A stretch of DNA of 64,000 nucleotides from the NCBI GenBank assembly GCA_026315105.1, contig CM048748.1, positions 22,224,078-22,288,077 on the forward strand, given 5' to 3'. The position numbers and the translations under genes are program-made. Position 1 is the first letter of the stretch; each line of letters begins with the position of its first letter. The DNA comes from Locusta migratoria. Lineage: Eukaryota > Arthropoda > Insecta > Orthoptera > Acrididae. Below, one piece after another: positions 1 through 9,923 of the stretch. The notes under the pieces were generated by a model. It did no database searches. It had not been told where the DNA came from and saw nothing but the letters and a program-made list of their open reading frames with translations.

Positions 1-299
1 CACATGTTTTCTGCTACTATTATAGTCCAGAAATATGAGCATAAGTTAGAAATAGATGCTGTTGTAACACTAACACATAATGATGATGATAGGAATGATA
101 AGGACGAACAACTTGTGGCAAGCGGTAGTGCTACAGCAAGTGTGGGAAGAGAGAATGCAGAGTGACTATGAATATCGACTGTCAAGAAGGTTAAAGTCGT
201 AAGTATCATCACGGCATGTGATGACAACACACTAGAGAACATGTACAATGATTATTATGTAAGAGGTTTCAACACATATGACAAGCTTCTGAAAAGAAG
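1..299. other. Ehbp1 intron, no feature seen
   Basis: AT-rich sequence upstream of the first visible Ehbp1 exon. The later part may be the decayed 5' side of the transposase relic that follows, but I cannot align it to a motif. Confidence 0.3.
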
Positions 300-1130
300 T
301 CTAAAAGCAATATTAAAAACGGTGAAATTTGAAGAAGCCTGAGAATGTTGTTCTGCCATTCATTATTGGCATTTACAACATTGAGCATTGGATGTAGCCA
401 GAAATCTTGGGTACACAAACTTTACAGCTTCACTAGGATTTATTACTAATTTTAAAATGAAATTCAGGATAACATCACACCATATCACTATGCTCCAAGC
501 ATGTAAAGATAAGGATGACAAAAAAGAGCTGTTGAAAGAGCTGATGGCAATGGGAATATCATGAAGGAAAAAATCGATATTAGTTCCGTATGGAATTACG
601 ATCACTTTTAGTTCATCTGTGACCTTTCTTGTGACAGAACATTATCCATGATAGGGGAGAGAAACACTGTTGTGATGTTGTAAGCAGTTAACGGTGCAAC
701 ACATATTTATATGATTGATGTTGCTATATCAATGGATGAACAAATGGCAGTCAAACTCTGTATATTTCCTTCCAAGAACCTAGTGCAAAGTTTGGACCCC
801 ATGCGTCAAGGCCAATAGAAATGTTGTGCCCTTCAAAGGTCATCGTCGATATAAGTGTGGGTGGCAAGATGACGAAACATCATCTGAAGATGGTTTTTTT
901 CCCTATCAGTTTTGAATGCACATTATTAGAGAAAGTCATTAGTGCTTTGTGACTCCTAGTCTGGACATAAGGAAGAACAAGTACTACTGGAAGCATCTGG
1001 CAGAAGATTTGTAGATTTAAAAATCATTCCACCTAAAACTACAAAATATGCACAACCTCTGGATGTGTGTTTCTTCAGACAACATAAAATATATGCCAAG
1101 AGAATAACAGACATTACTGGAACATAGTTT
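300..1130 (+). pseudogene. Tigger/pogo-like DDE transposase relic
   Basis: Conceptual translation across several frames shows pieces in the order of a pogo/Tigger-type transposase. A CENP-B/Tc5-like DNA-binding helix (LGYTNFTASLGFITNFK) lies near 399-460. A block resembling the start of the DDE domain (TLSMIGERNTVVM) is near 635-680. The characteristic PPKTTKYAQPLDV segment is near 1030-1075 and leads into a residual FFRQHKIYAKRITD. The family cuts and pastes DNA at TA targets using a DDD/DDE catalytic triad. Frames shift repeatedly and stops are frequent, so this copy is dead. No terminal inverted repeats were identified around it. It lies in an Ehbp1 intron. Only the domain order and these motifs support the call. 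Confidence 0.6.
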
Positions 1131-1679
1131 AATCACATGCAGCCAAAATTGCATGTCAGATTCATTATCATGAACATGCATTCTGTCATTTGCAATCAGT
1201 TATCTGTGGGAGTATACGGACCAATGTGTTGTTACACATTGCACAATGCTGGCTATGATATTGGTGAAACAGTGAACAACGTCAAAAGTTTCATTAATGT
1301 GGTGTTCAATATTGGTAGAATGTACAGTTTTGCTATGCGAACAACTTGCATTTCTTCACTGTGCGTTTCGCAGTCATTCGTGTTGCTGGGAGCATTTTAT
1401 TGACATTCCCCATTTACATTTACAGTTAAGATTTCTGCATTGTGTATGATATCTAAAATTACATCTACAGTGCTATCTAGAGCATGATTACAGAGTTTTG
1501 CAGAAAAATAACACCCACCAGTACATTGAAGGGTATATATTAGTCCTGTAACTAAGTGTTGATGCAGATATGTTTGTTAGAGGCCAAGTACTTTTCTTGT
1601 GAGTGCTAGACAGCTGTGTCAATGATAAACTGCCTACAAAATGGCAAAGCATGCTGACTTACAGTCCTCAATCATCATC
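1131..1679. other. Ehbp1 intron, no feature seen
   Basis: A short open frame at 1137-1403 shows no recognisable domain. I see no repeat structure here. Confidence 0.3.
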
Positions 1680-1915
1680 CTCATGACCTAGGTCATGAAT
1701 TACCTTCCCCTTCCTTTCCCATTCCGTTTTTCTTCCCTTCTCTCCTACCTGATGAAGGAACCCTGTTCTGAAAGCTTGTCCTGTTTTTCGTCCTTTTTCT
1801 TTCTTTATGTGACTATCAGCAGTACAGCACAGAGGTAAGTACTGTCTAGACAATCTATTTCCTTTGAAGAATAATTTTATCATCTTTGTGGAGAATTTCC
1901 ATCAGTAATCAAAAA
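1680..1915 (+). repeat. Penelope-related terminal repeat with hammerhead-like core
   Basis: A non-coding repeat with a close relative at 14037-14275. It shares the pyrimidine-rich CTTCCC tract, the block CTGATGA - GGAAC/GTTCT hairpin - GAAAGCTTGTC (1749-1780), and a tail with GGTAAGTACTG and AATCTATTTCCTTTGA. The layout (pyrimidine tract, hairpin core, AAGCTT, GT-rich stretch, GGTAAGT) matches the PLE 3' terminal repeats elsewhere in this window, for example 30960-31300 behind an intact PLE frame. Assignment to PLEs is by that resemblance. Confidence 0.55.
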
Positions 1916-2171
1916 TAGTCAGTTTGGTAGAGTATTTGGAATAATGGTACAGTTTCAAATATGAACATCTATTTTGATCCATATATCTTAATGATTTGTT
2001 CTATTGTTCAGTACAACATAAGTTTCTATGAATAGATCCCTCATATCATTGTTGAAAATCTATAACTATGTATATAGTATTAAATGGCATGCATGCAAAA
2101 GAGGTGTTGGCTTAAGAAACCAATTTTTTGTTATCTACAGACACATAAGTACTTGTATTATACTAATATCA

Positions 2172-2810
2172 TAGACAAAAAATTCCTAGCAGGAAATTAT
2201 TATAGATGAAGTCCACTTACCAAGCGAAGGAGCACAGGCAGTGATAGCAACAAATAAACACACAGACACACACACAAACGCTAGCTTTCGCAGCCTAGCT
2301 GCTTCGTCAGGCAGAAGGGAAGGAGAGGGAAAAGGAAATGAGGGTTTTAAGGGAGTGGGTAAGGAGTCATTCCAATCCCGGGACAGGAAAGACTTACCTT
2401 GGGGGGGGGGGGGGGAAGGAGGGTAAACAAATACACAAACACCCACACATTTACACAGACGCAAGTACACTTAAGCAGACATACTGTAGAACTGTTGACA
2501 GTTCTACCTAAGTGTACTTGCGTCTGTAAATGTGTGGGTGTGTGTGTATTTGTTTACCCTCCTTTTTCCCCCCCAAGGTAAGTCTTTCCTGTCCCGGGAT
2601 TGGAATGACTACTTACCCACTCCCTTAAAACCCTCATCATTTCCTTTTCCCTCTCCTTCCCTTCTGTCTGACGAAGCAGCTAGGCTGCGAAAGCTTACAT
2701 TTGTGTGTGTGTCTGTGTGTTTATTTGTTGCTATCACTGCCTGTGCTCCTTCGCCTGGTAAGTGGACTTCATCTATTTTTTTACATATATTTTTCCTGTT
2801 AGGAATTTTT
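2172..2810. repeat. Fold-back Penelope terminal-repeat pair (copy A)
   Basis: Two copies of the same ~310 bp non-coding PLE terminal repeat lie head to head, minus arm 2172-2495 and plus arm 2498-2810. The centre reads GAACTGT-TG-ACAGTTC. The arms differ by a small gap next to the centre (AGTATGTCTG is present only on the left) and by a G-homopolymer at 2400-2415. Each arm carries AAGGTAAGT, a purine/pyrimidine tract, and a hammerhead-like core followed by AAGCT (2278-2313 minus, 2665-2700 plus). The outer ends read TAGATGAAGTCCACTTACC and its complement. The same repeat recurs at 2816, 31360, 53300 and 54884. Confidence 0.8.
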
Positions 2811-2815
2811 CCTCT

Positions 2816-2875
2816 ATAATATAGTAGATGAAGATTACTCACCAGGCGAAGGAGCACAGGTGGTGATAGTAGCAC

Positions 2876-2922
<47 letters not shown>

Positions 2923-3115
2923 GCTTTCACAACCCAGTTGCTTCTTCAGGCAGAAGGGAAGGAGAGGGAAAAGGAAATGATGAGGGTTTTAAGGGAGGGG
3001 GTAAGGAGCCATTCCAATCCCGGAAGAGGAAAGACTTACCTTGGGGGGATTTTTTTTAATTTGTGTGACTATCACCACCTGTGCTGCTTCGCCAGGTGAG
3101 TGATCTTCATCTATT
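2816..3115. repeat. Fold-back Penelope terminal-repeat pair (copy B, asymmetric)
   Basis: The minus-oriented arm (2816-3050) runs from TAGATGAAGATTACTCACC through a CA microsatellite (2879-2922), a hammerhead-like core on the minus strand (2918-2952) and a purine tract to CTTACCTTGGGGG. The plus arm keeps only the outermost ~55 bp (3060-3115), ending GGTGAGTGATCTTCATCTA, so the outer ends are inverted repeats of each other. It lies directly next to copy A. Confidence 0.75.
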
Positions 3116-3255
3116 TTTTATACACATAAGTACTTGTTTTTACATGATAGTCAAATCTGCATATTATGAACACTTTTTTTAGTAGACATTAAATTAAGTA
3201 AATATCTGTAAAATATGCAGCACCAGTTTTGTTGCTTCAATTCAATTGCTTTCAG

Positions 3256-3329
3256 TGAAAAAGAGGATGATCTAGAAAGAAGATGTGAGCTGCTAAACAG
3301 GGAACTTCGCAGTATATTGGCCATTGAAG
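3256..3329 (+). CDS. Ehbp1: Ehbp1 coding exon (bMERB domain)
   Basis: A 74-nt internal exon with acceptor TGCTTTCAG ending at 3255 and donor GTATGT at 3330. Read with one leading base, it encodes EKEDDLERRCELLNRELRSI followed by LAIE, then one base of a split codon. This matches my memory of the bMERB helices of EH-domain-binding protein 1. The family links EHD-positive recycling endosomes to actin and binds Rab8/10-type GTPases through this C-terminal coiled-coil domain. Phase agrees with the next exon at 14701: the split codon becomes GAG, giving LAIE-EWQKTE. Earlier exons (NT-C2, NPF motifs, CH domain) would lie upstream of the window. The open frame running past the donor encodes a low-complexity tail and is not expected to be translated. 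Confidence 0.88.
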
Positions 3330-3479
3330 GTATGTTTATAAGCGCAATCAGTAACAATAGCTGTTGTTGCTGTCACTGCTGCCAAGATGTGATTTATTAT
3401 TTTTAAATGTAAAATTAACAATACAAATTAAGGTACATACAAGAAGGTCCCATATTTTATTTTGAAACACATTCAGTAG

Positions 3480-3985
3480 TCTAGCAACAGTGTCCACATT
3501 GGAAAATCTGAGATCTAGCCTCCCACAACATAGTTACCAAGCACTTCTTCCACCGACTCAACCATCCCTTCCCTTATACCTCTTGAATCATTACTCATTA
3601 CTGTTGATGCCACTTTTCTTATAAACTAATGTCCCTCACACCCAGATCCTGCTAGTCACGATCACTACTTCGCCCAACATCCTTTGGACTCCAGGCCCAA
3701 TATCTATACCTAATAAACTTTACCAACTACATCCTAACAAAGAGCCACTTTTCATTTGAAAGAAAAGTATACAATCAAATTCTTTGTACTGCCATGTGCT
3801 GCCAACTTATTAATGGTGGAAAATCTGATTGGAAATGTCAGTAATGGAGAATAGGTGACAAATAATTCTAAAGACGCTTGCTTAGCTGCTGACAGGCAAA
3901 AAAAATAGATAATCGCATACACACAACTTAATTATTTGTCCACAATCTTCATCAGAAAAAGAAACACATACATTCACGCAATCAC

Positions 3986-4027
<42 letters not shown>

Positions 4028-6530
4028 CCAACCACCCTGTCCGGCCACTCCAGTGCCACAAGCATCTAGACTGAGAGTGATGCGGGGAGTGGAGGGGAAG
4101 CATGCTGAGTGAAAGTGGAGTTGGAAAGTTCTGCAGTGCATGATTTATTGTAAAAACTCTGATAGGTGGGAATTGGAATTGTGTTAATGAATACAGTGAA
4201 GGGAAGGGGGTGAGAAAGGGTAAAGGGGGGTGTAGAGGAGCTTAGGGAGGGAATGGCGGGGGATTTAAAATGATAAAATAAGGAAAAATAAAAGTAGGAT
4301 AAACGGGAACAGGAAAAAAGTAGGGATGTAGGGATGGAAGTGTGAAGTTTTCTTAAGTTGAGGCCAGGATGGTTGCGGGACCATAGAATGTGTTAAAGGG
4401 ACAACTCCCGTCTGCACAGTTCAGATGAGCTGGTTGTGGAAAGGAGGATCCATATGACTCGGGTAATGAAGCAGCCATTGAAATCCTGAGCTCTGTGGGC
4501 CGCTGCATGCTGTGCCACAAGATAGTCCAACTTGCTTTTCACCACAGTTTGGCCGTGGCCATTCATCCGTTGAACAGCGTTTTATAATGGTATGATGATG
4601 AACCAGCAGTCCATCAGGATGAATGGCCACTGCCAAACTGTGACGAAAAACAAGTTGGATCAATCTGTGGCTCAGCATGTGGCTGAACAAAGTACTCAGG
4701 ATTTCAATGGTTGCTCCACAACCCGAAACATCTGGATCCTTGCCTCCACCAGCAGCTCTTCTGTCCCTTCAACACATTCTACTGTCCCGCAACCATCCTG
4801 GTCTCAACCTAAAATAACTTCCCATCCCTACACCCTATGCCAAACATCTCCTTCCCCCAACCCCACCCCCCCCCTCACCCCCCCTCTCCTACATCTCTCC
4901 AGTTCATGTCTTCATTGCAACTGTGTGTTGCCCCTTACAATATCCCATTAATTAATTACTTTTTATTTTATTCCTTATTTTTTCATATCTTTTTCCTTTT
5001 CCTCTTGCTGTTTTCCCTATTTTTTTTATTTTTCCTTATTTTTTCGTTTCAAATGCCCCCACTCCCTCCCTAAACTCCATCTACACTTCCCTTTTATCCT
5101 TTTCCATCCCTTCCCTTCACTGTATTCATTGCCGCAATTCAAATTCCTGCCTATCAGAGTTTTTACAATCCATCATGCACAACAGAACTTTCCATCTCCA
5201 CCCTTTCCCATCCACTCCCCATCCACTCCCAGTCTAGATGCTTATGGCAGAGGAGTTTAGGGAGGGAATGGCGGGGGATTTAAAATGATAAAACAAGCAT
5301 GAAGGCCATGGCCGAAAATTTTAGTTGTCTGTATGTGATTATCTATTTTCATGCCTGTCAGCAGCTCAACAAGCCTCTTTATGGTGAGTTGTTACCTATT
5401 CTCCATTATTGATAACTTATTAATGGGCCATTTAAAGGAAACCTTGTTTGGCTTCTGAAACCCCAAACCCCTGGTCTGCTTCCAGTTCATTGATGATACT
5501 TTCATGATTCTCCTAATGTCAGGACTCCATCCTCCTCCTCTCACAACCTCAGTTCCTCTTCTCCCATCTGCTTCACTTGGTCCTCCTCAACCCAGCATGC
5601 CACCATCCTAGATGTTAACCTCCACCTCACTTATGGCTCCATCCATACCTCTGCCCTCATTAGACTCACCAAACACCAACAGTACTTGCACTTTGAACCT
5701 GCCGTCCATTCCACATAAAAAAATATTACCCGTACGGCCATTCAGTCTTGCCACCCATAGACTGCATCTTTGCAGTAATAACAACTCCTTTACCCAACAT
5801 ACTGAAGACCTCATTTAGAATTTAACATGCAGGTATTTTGGTCTACACCTAGTCCACAAACAAGATTTCTTGTGCCATATAATAACACACAACAAATCCT
5901 CCTCCTGCTCCCATTAACCACCCTCAAAGTGTGCCCTTGCTTTTCACCCAGTACCAACCTGGAATGCAACAACTGAACCACATTCTTTACCAGGACTTTA
6001 TCATGCCCTGAAATGAGACATCCTACCTGTGGCCCTTCTGACCTTTTTAAGTAGTGTTCAATTCACCCATTCAACCCCCCAAAACATCATAGTCCATCCC
6101 GATGCCACTCTCAATCCCATACCTTTGCTCCTTTGGCTCCATCCATATCTTTGCCCAATTTCCCAGTCCTGTCACAGGCTTATCTTAACCCATCAGAGTC
6201 TGAGTCAGCTGTCAAAACAGCTATGCAATTTACAAACTCAATGGCCATCATTGCACAGTATTTTACATTGATGTGACTACCACTCAGCTGTCCAAAAGGA
6301 CACTGTCGAAGTGTTGACAAATGCAAGATGGACCACTCTGTGGCACAATATACAGTCGAGCATAAATTGCTCCATTTCAATGACTGGTTTACAACCTGGG
6401 CCTTATGGATCCTTTCGTCTACAACTAGCTCTTAAGCGAGCTGTCCTTATAACATATTTCATAGTCCGCAAACTAAGATATCCAATCATCCCTCCATCCC
6501 ATGCTTAACACCCCTCCCCCTTGACTCAAA
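3480..6530 (+). pseudogene. Old Penelope-like RT/EN copy, split by a younger insertion
   Basis: A heavily decayed PLE in two pieces: 3480-3816 and 5427-6530. The left piece ends with ILTKSHFSFERKVYNQ and then ANLLM. The right piece resumes with GHLKETL and continues through FIDDTFMI (RT catalytic block, near 5490) and LDV (near 5610). It then has the YQPGMQQLNHIL block near 5950 and a residual endonuclease region (FYIDVTTTQLSKR) near 6260. These correspond in order to segments of the intact frame at 29650-30927. The intervening 3817-5413 is a separate fold-back element with a 13-bp target duplication. Many stops and frameshifts; inactive. Confidence 0.8.
3817..5413. mobile_element. Inverted-dimer Penelope insertion with 13-bp target duplication
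   Basis: Flanked by the direct repeat AACTTATTAATGG (3804-3816 and 5414-5426). The minus arm (3817 to about 4583) and plus arm (about 4585-5413) each contain a 5'-truncated PLE 3' end: the residual GIY-YIG segment (RMNGH.QTV), the WIL...S block, a C/T-rich 3'UTR, and the terminal GGTGAGTTGT...CTATTCTCCATT. Truncated 5' ends meet in the middle near 4584. Arms are diverged but clearly alignable. A CA microsatellite (3989-4026) interrupts the left arm. Removing the insertion restores continuity of the surrounding PLE coding sequence (ANLLM-GHLKE), which supports the boundaries. Confidence 0.85.
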
Positions 6531-6539
6531 ACAGCTTGC

Positions 6540-8070
6540 AGTAAGAGTTCAATCCCATGGAACTATTTCTTAGTATTGTGATAAAGAAGACAAGAATCTT
6601 TGTTAAAGATAGTAATTAATGCATTTAGCAGTAAATCAGGTGCCTGAGACTTGATTATTTAATTTTCTAATTCATCCATGATATAATCTATAGAACTGTT
6701 TCCCTCATTTGGATATTCTGCTAGAAATTACTGAACAAGATTTAAAGCCTCAGGTAGGTACGTAATCCATAATATATAATGAGTGATGCTTCTTTAAGGA
6801 AAAGAAAAAGCAGTGGTGGTAATGTTCCTGAAAAACAAATCAACAAAAATTAGTAGTAATACTAAGGTAGTTGTGAGGATAACTTATGTAATTTGTTTCT
6901 TAACTAATTTGACCCTTACAGAGAAATCACGACTCTTTAATTTTTTTTTTTTTTTTTTTTTTTTAAGAATTTTGATTTTAGGACACTATCTGTGAGTGTT
7001 CAAAACTCCATTGAATGCCATATGTGGGCTACCAATATGCACAGGTAGCCTAAATGCACTATTACATAGAAATAGGTCTATTTGTTTCGCCATAGGCCAT
7101 GTTAAGTGTGTAGTTGGTCCTCTGCCATAAATCTAACCAATTCATAGAAGGAACACTAGGATTTTGTGTACGGATGAAATAATGAATCTTTAATTGCTTC
7201 ACTTCGACCCTTACAATCTGTTTGCTGTACTTGTATGAAAGTGGTGCTGTTTTTTCACTGTCTACGAGAGGGCCTGTCATGTGACACATCGAATTTGATG
7301 AAATATTACGTGGATGTTCTATATTGAAAATAAAGAACACGTGTTTTGGCTTGTCACTACACACACTCTAGTTTTGAAAATAAATAAGTTGAAAGTTAAT
7401 GACTGACAATCTTTTTTTCAATGATGTACATTAAAATAGTGTCTAAAACCAAACATGTCTTATTAGTATAATTTGTGTTCCAAAGTTAATAATAATCTTG
7501 GAGTTATTAACATTTTTGTGTTTTCATGCTGTCACCTGGATACATGTTAACCTAATTAGCTGGCAGAGTCTTGTGAACAGTCAAGTAGTCAAGGTGGTAA
7601 ATGACTAAGCCTTGGGCCCCATTTCAAACATTGGTTCAACCCCTCCCCTTGTTGTTGACAAGTGCAACCTGTGTCTGCAGGTCAAAGCTTCTAGTGCAGT
7701 CCCAAATGCAAGTGCAAGGCATTTTGGAAATCACAACAAGTATTTTTACTTTTCAAAAATTATAAATATGAGAATTGTTGTAATAATAAACATATGTAAA
7801 CAGGCAAACACTGAACATTTAGTAAATGTTGTAGTGGGACCAAATGACCGTGCTCAGGTGAACTACTATGTTTGATTTTTCCTTGCTTGGTTAAGTACAT
7901 AAATTAAATTATAAATTAAATTGCTTGTTTCACAAGGATGAAACATGCCTTCACTTTTATCCATTTAGTAATATATGTTCTTTAATAAATTAATAGCATT
8001 CATACCTTAGGTCAGGCTCAAACTTCCTCATTGCTGTTAATGTAAATATTTCACAATAAGAGAGAGAAGC
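6540..8070. other. Ehbp1 intron, no assignable feature
   Basis: AT-rich sequence with a T homopolymer at about 6941-6964. An open frame on the minus strand (7062-7364) has no domain I recognise. Possibly ancient repeats. Confidence 0.3.
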
Positions 8071-8215
8071 TGCGGTGGAGTGGCCGAGCAGTCTAAAGCA
8101 CCGTGCTGCGAGCCGCGTGGTTGCTGATCATCAGAGGTTCGAGTAATAAGTTTAAATAGTTTGTAGCCTTAGGGACTGATAACCACAGATGTTAAGTCCC
8201 ATAAGATTTATAAAC
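8071..8215 (+). repeat. tRNA-headed SINE
   Basis: Begins GCGGTGGAGTGGCCGAGCAG (box A region) with a box-B-like AGGTTCGAGT. The body is truncated and retains GGGACTGATAACC and AGATGTTAAGTCCCATAAG, as in the common SINE of locust genomes. The tRNA-like part lacks a proper acceptor stem, so it is not a tRNA gene. Confidence 0.7.
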
Positions 8216-9839
8216 ATTTGAGAAAGAGAGATGCTAGAATGAAACACCGTACTCAAGATAAACTTTTACAAATTTGATATACTGCACTCCTCAGGCTGAC
8301 TAGTACAATAGGCATATGTTCACTTAGATATCTCAGTACATATGAACATACAACTATGATTAGTAGTAGTTCATTTTTCACAACCTAACAATAAGATCCT
8401 ATACCTTCCATGCCATGGAGCGCCAAGGTAGGTCCATAGCACTCTTTGACAGACAGGTCAACAGCCACTGCTGCAGCAAGTAGTTCAGTCTGTGGGCTGC
8501 CGCACCTGCCTGCTCCTGCATACCTGCACGCTATAATGTGTTAATATATTTTTGAGTAATTACAGTTTATTCTACCGATACTCATCTTTTCAACATAACG
8601 ATGTATGGGGGTTCTGCTCGCTGCAACATTATTCTCCTGGGGCGTTGTGGTAGAAATAAATACTCGTAGGTACAATTTTTCACTTCTTCTTTAATTTGAA
8701 ATCAAACTCCTTCTTCGCCAAAACATTACAAATTCAAAACAATGCAAAGCATCAGAACGGTAGTACTTACATTTCAAAACACAAACTGACATAGCTTCCA
8801 GTGCACTTCAGAAAAGCCAAAACTCGAACTCCCCCACGCAAGGCGGTGAGGCAAATATATATCATCGACAATAATGACCTTATATTATGCATTGTTCATA
8901 ACAATTGAGTATACTAATTTACAATGAATAAACACACAAATAAAACATTTCATGTATACAAAAATAATCACAATATAAAATGAAACTATACATACAATAA
9001 TTTTAGGTGGTGTAAATCTTTTTAAGTCGAAATCGCGGTACTATTTGTTTCACGACAAAGAATAATGATAAATGTCAATTAATTTGTTAATGAGTACATC
9101 ATACATGTTCCTAACATATATTGAACTACCAAATCTCATGGCCATTCACAAAATATACTCAAAATCTCACGTCAATATACAAAGAATTCAATACTGATAA
9201 TTAATGTAATAGTCGAAATAACACAATTAGCTTGTCAACACAACTTGTTTATGAGCCTAACATATATACAATGCTATTTATTTTCATTTCTTTATGTTTT
9301 ACAAAAGTTTTTACCCTTCGTTTGTCTATTTATTGAAATAATGTACAATGACAAAAGTATTGTTTATAGAATTATCTGGAAACGTCTTATACAAATCTCT
9401 TAATTAATGAAATCTATCAGTTGTTTTAATCACAGTATCACCAAGACACTGTCCTACACTGATTCCTAGGCTTGCTATTTCGTTTTTAACTAACTTCACA
9501 CGCAACTTGTATCACTATTGAACCACAGGATTCCGGGTCCGACGCAGACGGTATCGTATGATAACATTGAGATGAGAGGGCCAGCAGTATCGTCACAACG
9601 CATGAGTGTGAGGCACACAGGATATGTCCTTTTCTCCATTTAATGTTCATTTATGGTGAATCCATATCTCTTGGTGACATGGAACGGCAGTGTAATGCCA
9701 AATTGGCTGTTACACTAAAATGTCTATGCACCTACCTTTTTTTATTTTTTTCATTATATTGCCTTTGAAATAATAATATATATGAACTAATATGGCCAGT
9801 GTTAAAGAAAATAAACAAATAAATAACTAAAAACAAATG
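8216..9839. other. Ehbp1 intron, unclassified
   Basis: Mostly AT-rich without recognisable coding motifs. Two GC-richer patches (8400-8650 and 9520-9720) look like transposon remnants, possibly LTR or UTR sequence, but I found no paired ends, primer-binding site or coding region to classify them. Confidence 0.25.
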
Positions 9840-9912
9840 ATGGTATGAGCTAGGATTGAACTGGCAATCCAGTGATTGAAAAAGCCAGAATGCTAACCAC
9901 TGGACTACTGCT
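9840..9912 (-). repeat. tRNA-like SINE head
   Basis: On the minus strand it reads AGTCCAGTGGTTAGCATTCT, then a box-B-like CAGTTCAATCCT. This is a tRNA-like arrangement without clean cloverleaf stems, abutting the 3' tail of the LINE at 9924. Confidence 0.5.
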
Positions 9913-9923
9913 TTCTATTGGTT

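Noticed and set aside
2609..2920. Open frames rich in Cys-Val or His-Thr repeats (also 19579-19888, 31588-31900, 48210-48479, 53584-53796)
   Set aside because: They are read-throughs of CA/GT microsatellites and PLE terminal repeats, with no real protein composition.
3330..3406. Extension of the Ehbp1 reading frame past 3329
   Set aside because: The donor GTATGT at 3330 and exact phase match to 14701 give the conserved protein; the extension encodes an unconserved Cys-rich tail.
7062..7364. Minus-strand 100-codon open frame
   Set aside because: No recognisable motif and no neighbouring coding pieces; could be an old transposon but cannot be supported.
8400..9720. Solo LTR or LTR retrotransposon
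   Set aside because: GC-rich patches look transposon-like, but no terminal repeats, primer-binding site or target duplication could be found.
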